Positions 6,860 to 12,464 of a stretch of 12,464 nt of DNA are shown here, one piece after another; the stretch's first letter is position 1, and each line of letters begins with the position of its first letter. A model generated the notes under the pieces. That model searched no databases. It worked only from the letters and a program-made list of their open reading frames with translations, and had not been told where the DNA came from. The DNA is taken from NCBI GenBank assembly GCA_035476635.1, contig DATILI010000137.1, positions 1-12,464 of the forward strand, written 5' to 3'. Source of the DNA: DATILI01 sp035476635. Lineage in GTDB: Bacteria; Pseudomonadota; Gammaproteobacteria; Burkholderiales; Burkholderiaceae_C. The translations under genes were made by a program, and so were the position numbers.

Positions 6860-7612
6860 ATGTCCGCAACCATGCGCGAAATGCTCGAAGCCGGTGTCCA
6901 TTTTGGCCACCAAACCCGCTTCTGGAACCCCAAGATGGCGCCGTTTCTCTTCGGCCATCGCAACAAGATTCACATCATCAACCTGGAAAAATCGCTGCCG
7001 ATGTTCCAGGATGCTGCCAAATTCGTGAAGCAGCTCACGGCCAACCGCGGCACCATCCTGATGGTGGGCACCAAGCGCCAGGCCCGTGAAATCGTGGCCA
7101 CCGAAGCGCAACGCGCCGGCGTGCCCTATGTCGACCAGCGTTGGCTGGGCGGCATGCTGACCAACTTCAAGACCGTCAAGACCTCGATCAAGCGCCTGAA
7201 GGACATGAAGGCCCAGCAAGAAGGTGGCCTGGACGCCATGAGCAAGAAAGAGCAGCTCATGTTCGCCCGCGAAATGGAAAAGCTGGAAAAGGACATTGGC
7301 GGCATTCAGGACATGGCGGCGCTGCCCGATGCGATCTTCGTGATCGACGTCGGCTACCACAAGATCGCCGTGGCCGAAGCCAAGAAGCTCGGCATTCCGC
7401 TCATCGGCGTGGTGGACTCCAACCATTCGCCTGAGGGCATCGACTACGTGATCCCCGGTAACGACGACTCGGCCAAGGCCGTGACGCTGTACGCACGCGG
7501 CATCGCCGACGCCATCCTCGAAGGCCGCGCCAATGCGGTGAACGACGTGGTCAAGGCCGTGGTTGCCGAGAGCGGCGACGAATTCGTCGAAGTGGAAGAG
7601 GCTGGCGCCTGA
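6860..7612 (+). CDS. rpsB: 30S ribosomal protein S2
   Basis: This 250-residue protein is full-length bacterial S2, which binds the 30S subunit between head and body and is needed for S1 docking. Recognisable stretches are MREMLEAGVHFGHQTRFWNP near the start, MVGTKRQAREIV, PYVDQRWLGGMLTNF, PDAIFVIDVGYHKIAV and the family signature PLIGVVDSNHSPEGIDYVIP; the tail is acidic. An in-frame GTG exists at 6773, but the ATG at 6860 has GGAG at 6848-6851 with an eight-base spacer and gives the conserved N-terminus, so the shorter form is right. It is the first gene of the rpsB-tsf-pyrH-frr-uppS-cdsA-dxr block and has its own upstream promoter and structured leader. A strong terminator follows directly, so tsf and later genes depend on read-through or another promoter. 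Confidence 0.99.
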   Translation: MSATMREMLEAGVHFGHQTRFWNPKMAPFLFGHRNKIHIINLEKSLPMFQDAAKFVKQLTANRGTILMVGTKRQAREIVATEAQRAGVPYVDQRWLGGMLTNFKTVKTSIKRLKDMKAQQEGGLDAMSKKEQLMFAREMEKLEKDIGGIQDMAALPDAIFVIDVGYHKIAVAEAKKLGIPLIGVVDSNHSPEGIDYVIPGNDDSAKAVTLYARGIADAILEGRANAVNDVVKAVVAESGDEFVEVEEAGA

Positions 7613-7630
7613 GTCGCCCCGACCCCGCGC

Positions 7631-7661
7631 AAAAAGGGGGGCTTCGTGGCCCCTTTTTTTT
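7631..7661 (+). terminator. Rho-independent terminator/attenuator between rpsB and tsf
   Basis: AAAAAGGGG (7631-7639) pairs with CCCCTTTTT (7650-7658) around a ten-base loop that contains TTCG, and the stem runs into an eight-T tract (7654-7661). This fits an intrinsic terminator well. E. coli also has a partial terminator between rpsB and tsf that makes S2 mRNA more abundant than the two-gene message, so the same role is likely here. Confidence 0.88.
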
Positions 7662-7716
7662 AGCCTTGTCGGGCCAAAAGTACTGAACTGATTGAACTGA
7701 ATACGGAGATTTAGAG

Positions 7717-8640
7717 ATGGCTGCAATTACCGCAAGCATGGTGGCTGAACTGCGCGGCAAGACCGACGCCCCGATGATGGAGTGCAAGAAGGCGCTGACC
7801 GAAGCCGAGGGCGACATGGCCAAGGCCGAAGAGCTGCTGCGCGTCAAGCTCGGCAGCAAAGCCGGCAAGGCAGCAGCCCGCGTGACGGCCGAAGGCGTGG
7901 TCGCCAGCTTCATCGACGCTGGCGTCGGCGCCCTGATCGAAGTCAACTGTGAAACCGACTTCGTGACCAAGAACGACAGCTTTCTGGCCATCGCCAAGGC
8001 CGCGGCCGAGCTGGTTGCCAAGAACAACCCTGCCGACGTGGCTGCCCTGGGTGCGCTGCCCTACAGCCAGGACGGCTTCGGCCCGACGCTGGAAGACGTG
8101 CGCAAGGGCCTGATCGGCAAGATCGGCGAGAACATGAGCTTTCGCCGCTTCAAGCGTTTTGCTGGCGCGTCCAAGCTGGCTGCCTATCTGCACGGTACGC
8201 GTATCGGCGTGGTGGTCGAGTTCGAAGGCGACGAAGTCGCCGCCAAGGACGTGGCCATGCACGTGGCCGCGATGAAGCCCGTGGCGCTGACCAGCGCTGA
8301 CGTGCCGGCCGAGCTGATCGAGCGCGAGCGTTCGGTCGCGGCAGCCAAGGCCGAGGAAGACCGCAAGGAAGCCGTGGCCGCCGGCAAGCCGGCACAATCG
8401 GCCGAGATCGTGGCCAAGCGCATCGAAGGCGGCGTGCAGAAGTACCTGAAGGAAGTCTCGCTGTTCAACCAGCAGTTCGTGAAGAACGACAAGCAGACCG
8501 TCGAGCAGATGCTCAAGGCCGCCGGTACCAGCGTGAAGTCGTTCACGCTGTACGTGGTGGGCGAAGGCATCGAGAAGAAGGTGGACGACTTCGCTGCCGA
8601 AGTTGCCGCCCAGGTGGCCGCCGCCAAGGGCACGGCCTGA
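7717..8640 (+). CDS. tsf: Translation elongation factor Ts
   Basis: This 307-residue protein is EF-Ts, the guanine-nucleotide exchange factor that recycles EF-Tu-GDP in the cytoplasm. The N-terminal UBA-like domain (about 1-45) carries the signature LRGKTDAPMMECKKAL (12-27). The core contains EVNCETDFVTKN (75-86), whose Asp81-Phe82 pair corresponds to the residues that push into the EF-Tu magnesium/nucleotide site. The second half of the core ends with EKKVDDFAAEVAAQ. It is slightly longer than the E. coli protein, as is usual in Burkholderiales. GGAG at 7705-7708, eight bases before the ATG, fixes the start. The gene is separated from rpsB by a terminator-like hairpin. I could not find a convincing promoter in the remaining 55 bases, so expression probably comes from read-through. 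Confidence 0.99.
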   Translation: MAAITASMVAELRGKTDAPMMECKKALTEAEGDMAKAEELLRVKLGSKAGKAAARVTAEGVVASFIDAGVGALIEVNCETDFVTKNDSFLAIAKAAAELVAKNNPADVAALGALPYSQDGFGPTLEDVRKGLIGKIGENMSFRRFKRFAGASKLAAYLHGTRIGVVVEFEGDEVAAKDVAMHVAAMKPVALTSADVPAELIERERSVAAAKAEEDRKEAVAAGKPAQSAEIVAKRIEGGVQKYLKEVSLFNQQFVKNDKQTVEQMLKAAGTSVKSFTLYVVGEGIEKKVDDFAAEVAAQVAAAKGTA

Positions 8641-8646
8641 TTTTGC

Positions 8647-8674
8647 CGGGTGGCCGCAAGCGCCACCCGCTTTT
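8647..8674 (+). terminator. Hairpin with short T-run between tsf and pyrH
   Basis: CGGGTGGC (8647-8654) pairs perfectly with GCCACCCG (8662-8669) around a seven-base loop, followed by C and TTTT. The stem is stable, but the T-run is only four bases and is then broken by GG, so it is a weak or partial terminator at best. It may cut expression between the translation-factor genes and pyrH. Confidence 0.5.
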
Positions 8675-8731
8675 GGATCCTGTCTGTTGCACAAGGCCAG
8701 TACACTCAACCCCAATTCAAGGAGCCCATCC

Positions 8732-9454
8732 ATGTCCGACGCCAAACCGGCCCACAAGCGCATCTTGTTGAAGCTGTCCGGCGAGGCCCTGATGGGCGAC
8801 GACCAGTTCGGCATCAACCGCGCGACGATCGTTCGCATGGTCGAAGAAATCGCTGAAGTCACCCGCCTCGGGGTCGAAGTGGCCGTAGTGATCGGCGGGG
8901 GCAACATCTTTCGCGGCGTGGCCGGTGGTGCCGTCGGCATGGACCGCGCCACGGCGGACTACATGGGCATGCTGGCCACGGTCATGAATGCGCTGGCGCT
9001 GGCCGATTCCATGAACAAGGCTGGCCTCACGGCACGCGTCATGTCCGCCATTGCCATCGAGCAGGTGGTCGAGCCCTATGTGCGCCCCAAGGCGCTGCAA
9101 TATCTCGAAGAGGGCAAGGTCGTGGTCTTTGCGGCTGGCACGGGCAATCCGTTCTTCACCACCGATACCGCGGCTGCCCTGCGTGGCGCCGAAATCGGCG
9201 CTGAAGTGGTGTTGAAGGCGACCAAGGTTGACGGTGTCTATACCGCCGACCCGAAGAAGGATCCGACCGCGACGCGCTACACCAAGCTCACCTTCGATGA
9301 AGCCATGACGCGAAATCTTGGCATCATGGATGCCACGGCCTTTGCCTTGTGCCGTGATCAGAAGCTGCCCATCAAGGTGTTTTCCATCTTCAAGCACGGC
9401 GCGCTCAAGCGCGTGGTGATGGGCGAAGACGAGGGCACGCTGGTATATGCCTGA
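8732..9454 (+). CDS. pyrH: Uridylate kinase (UMP kinase)
   Basis: This 240-residue protein is the bacterial hexameric UMP kinase of the amino-acid kinase family. It phosphorylates UMP to UDP with ATP and is usually activated by GTP and inhibited by UTP. The phosphate-binding segment KLSGEAL is at 14-20, GGGNIFRG at 55-62, DRATADYMGMLATVMNALAL at 71-90, the UMP-binding loop GTGNPFFTTDTAA at 136-148, and KVDGVYTADP at 165-174. Length is standard. The frame is open upstream into tsf, but the ATG at 8732 has AAGGAG at 8719-8724, seven bases away, and gives the family N-terminus. It lies 91 nt after tsf behind a hairpin, so it could have its own promoter. TACACT at 8701-8706 resembles a -10 box but has no good -35. 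Confidence 0.99.
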   Translation: MSDAKPAHKRILLKLSGEALMGDDQFGINRATIVRMVEEIAEVTRLGVEVAVVIGGGNIFRGVAGGAVGMDRATADYMGMLATVMNALALADSMNKAGLTARVMSAIAIEQVVEPYVRPKALQYLEEGKVVVFAAGTGNPFFTTDTAAALRGAEIGAEVVLKATKVDGVYTADPKKDPTATRYTKLTFDEAMTRNLGIMDATAFALCRDQKLPIKVFSIFKHGALKRVVMGEDEGTLVYA

Positions 9455-9490
9455 GCCGGCGCGACCCGGGGAAGTGCAGAGGAGAAGAAC

Positions 9491-10051
9491 ATGACGATAG
9501 CCGACATCAAGCAAAACACCGAAGCGAAGATGGACCAGTCCATTGCCGCATTCAAGTCCAATCTCACCAAGGTACGCACAGGCCGCGCCAATCCGGCCCT
9601 GCTCGACACGATTCACGTGGACTACTACGGCTCGATCGTGCCGTTGAGCCAGGTGGCCAATGTGTCGCTGCTGGACGCTCGTACCATCAGCGTGCAGCCC
9701 TGGGAAAAGGGGATGGGGGCCAAGATCGAAAAAGCCATTCGCGAGAGTGACCTGGGCTTGAATCCGTCCTCCATGGGCGACCTGATCCGCGTGCCGATGC
9801 CACCGATGTCCGAAGAGCGCCGCAAAGAGCTCACCAAGGTGGTCCGCAACGAAGGCGAGGGCGCCAAGGTTGCCGTGCGCAACTTGCGCCGCGACGCCAA
9901 CGAGGCGGTCAAGAAGCTGGTGAAGGACAAGCTTGCTTCCGAAGACGACCAGAAGCGCGCCGAAGCCGACATTCAGAAAACGACCGACCGACACATTCTC
10001 GACATCGACAAGCTGGTGGCCGGCAAAGAACAGGACATCATGGCCGTCTAG
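9491..10051 (+). CDS. frr: Ribosome recycling factor
   Basis: This 186-residue protein is RRF, which with EF-G splits the post-termination ribosome. The three-helix bundle and hinge order is visible: helix 1 with KVRTGRANPALLD (27-39), the beta domain with YYGSIVPLSQVANVSLLDAR and ISVQPWEKG, then RVPMPPMSEERRKELTKVVR and a charged C-terminal helix with NLRRDANEAVKKL. Arg32 in GRANP is the conserved residue of this motif. Length is the usual 185-186. The ATG is fixed by AGAGGAG at 9478-9484. It follows pyrH by 36 nt and is almost certainly co-transcribed with it, as in most proteobacteria. Confidence 0.99.
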   Translation: MTIADIKQNTEAKMDQSIAAFKSNLTKVRTGRANPALLDTIHVDYYGSIVPLSQVANVSLLDARTISVQPWEKGMGAKIEKAIRESDLGLNPSSMGDLIRVPMPPMSEERRKELTKVVRNEGEGAKVAVRNLRRDANEAVKKLVKDKLASEDDQKRAEADIQKTTDRHILDIDKLVAGKEQDIMAV

Positions 10052-10101
10052 GCGCGATGACCCCTGGGCCAGCGCTTTTATCGCCATACCGTCAACACCG
10101 A

Positions 10102-10824
10102 ATGAGCTCGACCCCGCACCACATTGCGATCGTGATGGACGGCAACGGCCGCTGGGCCACGCGCCGCTTTCTTCCGCGCGTGGCTGGCCACAAGCAGGGC
10201 GTGGATTCGCTGCGCCGTTGCGTGCGCGCCTGTGCCGAGCGCGGCGTGGCGGTGCTCACGGTGTTCGCGTTTTCCTCTGAAAACTGGAATCGCCCGGCCG
10301 AAGAGGTCTCCGGTCTGATGGAGCTTTTGGCTGGTGCGCTGACGCGTGAAGTGCCCAGGCTGGCGGCCGACGGGGTGCGGCTGCATTTCGTCGGCGAGCG
10401 TGCCGGCCTTTCGGAAAAAGTCGGAGCTGGCCTCGCGCGCGCGGAGGCCGCCACCGCGGTAAACAATTCGCTGGTGCTCAATGTCTGCTTCAACTACGGT
10501 GGGCGCTGGGACGTGGCGCAGGCTGCCGCCAAGCTGGCCGCCCGCGGCGAAGCACTGACCGAAGCCAGTCTGGACCGTGCCATGGCACTGGCCCATGTAC
10601 CGGATCCCGACTTGCTCATTCGCACCGGCGGCGAACAGCGCATCAGCAACTTCCTGCTCTGGCAGGCGGCTTACTCCGAACTCTATTTCAGCGACAAGCT
10701 CTGGCCCGATTTCGATGAGGCAGCGCTGGACCAGGCGATTGCGGCGTTCCAGCAGCGCGAGCGGCGCTTTGGCAAGACCTCGGCACAAGTGTCAGCGCCA
10801 CTGGACGACCAGAAGGTTGCCTGA
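10102..10824 (+). CDS. uppS: Undecaprenyl diphosphate synthase (cis-prenyltransferase)
   Basis: From ATG 10102 the protein has 240 residues. UppS adds eight isoprene units from IPP to farnesyl-PP in cis form to make the C55 lipid carrier for peptidoglycan and O-antigen. The FPP-binding motif MDGNGRWA (12-19) holds catalytic Asp13. It is followed by FAFSSENWNRP (55-65), NYGGRWD and the IPP-binding IRTGGEQRISNFLLWQ with LWPDFDE near the end. An upstream in-frame ATG at 10057 would add 15 residues (MTPGPALLSPYRQHR) with no family similarity. Neither start has a good ribosome site, and I prefer 10102 because the conserved region begins a few residues later. If 10057 is used, the gap to frr is only five bases. 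The stop lies six bases before cdsA. Confidence 0.95.
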   Translation: MSSTPHHIAIVMDGNGRWATRRFLPRVAGHKQGVDSLRRCVRACAERGVAVLTVFAFSSENWNRPAEEVSGLMELLAGALTREVPRLAADGVRLHFVGERAGLSEKVGAGLARAEAATAVNNSLVLNVCFNYGGRWDVAQAAAKLAARGEALTEASLDRAMALAHVPDPDLLIRTGGEQRISNFLLWQAAYSELYFSDKLWPDFDEAALDQAIAAFQQRERRFGKTSAQVSAPLDDQKVA

Positions 10825-10830
10825 GGCCGC

Positions 10831-11685
10831 ATGCTCAAGCAGCGCGTCATTACCGCAGTCGTCCTGCTGGCCATCCTGCTGCCGGCACTGTTCTACCCTG
10901 CGCCTGCGCCGTTTTGCGCCATCACGCTGGTATTGATTGCCGCCGGCACCTGGGAATGGGGACGGCTCAACGGCTACGGCAACAAGGGCGCATTGTTCAT
11001 GGCGCTGGATTGCCTGGTGCTGTGTGCCGTCTCCTGGCGTGTGGGCTTGCTGGAGCGGCCTATGCCCCTGTTCTGGAGCATCGCAGGTGCGGCGTGGGTG
11101 CTGGCCGGCGCCTGGTTGCTGCGCGCCGGCGTGGCGGGCTGGCCGAAGGTTCCCAAGTGGGTCCGCACGACGGGCGGCCTGCTGGCGCTCTGGATGGCGT
11201 GGCTGGCGGTGGCGCAGGCGCGCGTCATTGGCATCAATTTCTTGTTGTCGGTGTTGCTGCTGGTCTGGGTCGCCGACATCTTTGCCTATTTTGCGGGCCG
11301 GGCGTTCGGCTTGAAGTTCACCAGGAACAAACTCGCGCCTGCCGTCAGCCCCGGCAAAAGCTGGGAAGGCGTGTGGGGCGGCATGGCGGGTGTTGTGGCG
11401 CTGGCTTTCGTCTGGGCTTGGGCCGATGGAGCCTGGCAGGCCGGCACGCCGAGCTTCTATAGCCGGTTGATGGCCCAGGGATGGTGGTTCATGCTGATCG
11501 CCGTGTTGTTCATGGCGGCGATGAGTGTGGTGGGAGACCTGGTCGAGTCGCTGATCAAGCGCAGCGTCGGCGTCAAGGACAGCAGCGGCCTGCTGCCCGG
11601 GCACGGCGGCGTGCTGGACCGTGTCGACGCTTTGCTGCCGACCTTGCCTCTGGCCATGATGCTGACTACTCTTGCAATGGCATGA
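10831..11685 (+). CDS. cdsA: Phosphatidate cytidylyltransferase (CDP-diglyceride synthase)
   Basis: This 284-residue inner-membrane enzyme makes CDP-diacylglycerol from phosphatidic acid and CTP, the branch point for all bacterial phospholipids. It is strongly hydrophobic with several predicted membrane spans. The first is at about 7-30; others lie near 55-70, 78-92, 110-130, 135-155, 185-200 and 215-235, all judged by eye. The family signature is complete at 240-266: SLIKRSVGVKD, then LLPGHGGVLDRVD, which carries the metal-binding Asp residues. Length is near the E. coli value. The ATG starts six bases after the uppS stop, and that stop overlaps the weak ribosome site (TGAGG), which points to coupling. 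Its own TGA overlaps the dxr start. Confidence 0.97.
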   Translation: MLKQRVITAVVLLAILLPALFYPAPAPFCAITLVLIAAGTWEWGRLNGYGNKGALFMALDCLVLCAVSWRVGLLERPMPLFWSIAGAAWVLAGAWLLRAGVAGWPKVPKWVRTTGGLLALWMAWLAVAQARVIGINFLLSVLLLVWVADIFAYFAGRAFGLKFTRNKLAPAVSPGKSWEGVWGGMAGVVALAFVWAWADGAWQAGTPSFYSRLMAQGWWFMLIAVLFMAAMSVVGDLVESLIKRSVGVKDSSGLLPGHGGVLDRVDALLPTLPLAMMLTTLAMA

Positions 11686-12464
11686 AACAACGCTTGACCA
11701 TCCTGGGGTCCACCGGCTCAGTCGGCACCAGTACGCTGGACGTGGTGGCGCGCCATCCTGAGCGGTTTGAGCTATTCGCGCTCACCGCGGCCACGCAGGT
11801 CGACCTGATGTTCGCGCAATGCGTGCGGTTCGCGCCGAAGTTCGCGGTGATGGCCAGCGCCGAGCATGGCCGGGCCTTGGCCGACAAGATCGAATCGCAT
11901 GGGCTCGGCGTCAAGGTCCTGTCGGGGAGCGAGGCCATCGAAATGGTCTCCAGCCACGAGGAGGTCGACGCCGTGATGGCCGCCATCGTCGGGGCTGCCG
12001 GGCTGGCGCCATGCCTTGCCGCGGCGCGAGCCGGCAAACGCCTGCTCCTGGCCAACAAGGAAGCATTGGTGGTCGGAGCGGAACTCTTCATCGCCGCGGT
12101 CCGGCAGGGTGGTGCCACGCTGCTGCCGATCGACAGCGAACATTCAGCCATCTTCCAGTCCTTGCCGGAAGACCCGGCGTGCTGGAGCGCGCGGGTTGAA
12201 AAGATCATTCTCACCGCTTCGGGCGGGCCGTTTCGCACGCGCGAGCCGGCCAGCCTGCGCGAGGTGACGCCCGAGCAGGCCTGTGCGCATCCGAACTGGG
12301 TGATGGGCCGCAAGATTTCGGTCGATTCGGCCACCATGATGAACAAGGCGCTCGAGATCATCGAGGCGCGCTATCTGTTTGGTTTGGCGCCGGAGCAGAT
12401 CGAAGTAGTCATCCATCCGCAAAGCATCATCCACTCGATGGTGCAGTACCGCGATACCTCGGTC
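11682..12464 (+). CDS. dxr: 1-deoxy-D-xylulose 5-phosphate reductoisomerase, N-terminal part (runs off window)
   Basis: The frame is open from the ATG at 11682 to the last base, giving 261 of an expected 390-400 residues. DXR (IspC) converts DXP to 2-C-methyl-D-erythritol 4-phosphate with NADPH, the committed step of the non-mevalonate isoprenoid route. NADPH motif GSTGSVG is at 9-15, LANKEALV at 123-130, and the metal ligands are Asp151 and Glu153 in PIDSEHSA and Glu225 in MNKALE. Substrate contacts Ser180 (ASGG), His203 (HPNW), Asn221 and Lys222 are present. Residues beyond 261, the C-terminal helical domain, lie outside. The ATG overlaps the cdsA stop as ATGA, and no separate ribosome site is evident, so translation is probably coupled. 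Its product feeds IPP to UppS, encoded two genes upstream. Confidence 0.98.
   Translation, partial: MKQRLTILGSTGSVGTSTLDVVARHPERFELFALTAATQVDLMFAQCVRFAPKFAVMASAEHGRALADKIESHGLGVKVLSGSEAIEMVSSHEEVDAVMAAIVGAAGLAPCLAAARAGKRLLLANKEALVVGAELFIAAVRQGGATLLPIDSEHSAIFQSLPEDPACWSARVEKIILTASGGPFRTREPASLREVTPEQACAHPNWVMGRKISVDSATMMNKALEIIEARYLFGLAPEQIEVVIHPQSIIHSMVQYRDTSV

Noticed and set aside
7711..8952. A 413-codon minus-strand frame opposite tsf and the start of pyrH.
   Set aside because: Same shadow effect; it crosses the tsf-pyrH gap and has no motif.
10052..10080. Possible terminator after frr (GCGC...GCGC followed by TTTT).
   Set aside because: The stem is only four pairs with a long loop, too weak, and it would lie in the middle of a conserved operon.
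8717..10087. A 456-codon open frame on the minus strand opposite pyrH and frr.
   Set aside because: Two unmistakable genes lie on the plus strand with good ribosome sites; the antisense frame is His- and Gly-rich and has no family features.
11666..12361. A 231-codon minus-strand frame opposite dxr, tempting because dxr has no stop codon in the window.
   Set aside because: The plus-strand frame from 11682 has every DXR motif and stays open to the edge; the antisense frame shows none.
1..12464. Search by eye for an accessory or undescribed system: CRISPR repeats, toxin-antitoxin pairs, defence genes, integrases, transposases, tRNA-associated att sites.
   Set aside because: None seen. Nearly every base is within or between recognisable core or metabolic genes, with no composition shift suggesting transfer.

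Overview
The window is chromosomal DNA of a GC-rich betaproteobacterium, most likely Burkholderiales. Several proteins (RNase R tail, UppS, EF-Ts) read like Comamonadaceae versions. That placement comes from remembered family sequences and gene order, not from a search. All reading frames are intact, coding density is high, and no transposase, integrase, phage gene, CRISPR array, tRNA or rRNA was seen.

Layout: (1) 2-673, plus strand: 3' end of rnr (RNase R), cut by the window edge, followed after 33 nt by a short-chain dehydrogenase (707-1462). (2) 1485-6679, minus strand: four genes that read right to left as amidase, dadA (D-amino acid dehydrogenase), iaaA (isoaspartyl peptidase/asparaginase) and nnr (NAD(P)H-hydrate repair). 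The gaps are 63, 27 and 32 nt, so this looks like one operon. It converges on the dehydrogenase, and a REP-like palindrome forms the last codons of nnr. (3) 6860-12464, plus strand: the conserved block rpsB, tsf, pyrH, frr, uppS, cdsA, dxr, with dxr cut by the right edge. It is preceded by a likely extended -10 promoter and a leader of about 160 nt that can fold. A strong intrinsic terminator/attenuator lies between rpsB and tsf, and a weaker hairpin between tsf and pyrH.

How the genes work together: the right-hand block supplies ribosomal protein S2, elongation factor Ts, UMP kinase, ribosome recycling factor, undecaprenyl-PP synthase, CDP-diacylglycerol synthase and DXP reductoisomerase. 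These serve translation, pyrimidine supply, and lipid, cell-wall carrier and isoprenoid synthesis. The minus-strand block handles amides, D-amino acids, isoaspartyl peptides and hydrated NAD(P)H. Several of these are products of spontaneous chemical damage, which suggests a salvage/repair theme, offered only as a hypothesis.

I found no convincing undescribed system. The items most worth a second look are the REP-like element inside nnr, the foldable rpsB leader with its amidase-overlapping promoter, and the damage-salvage gene grouping.
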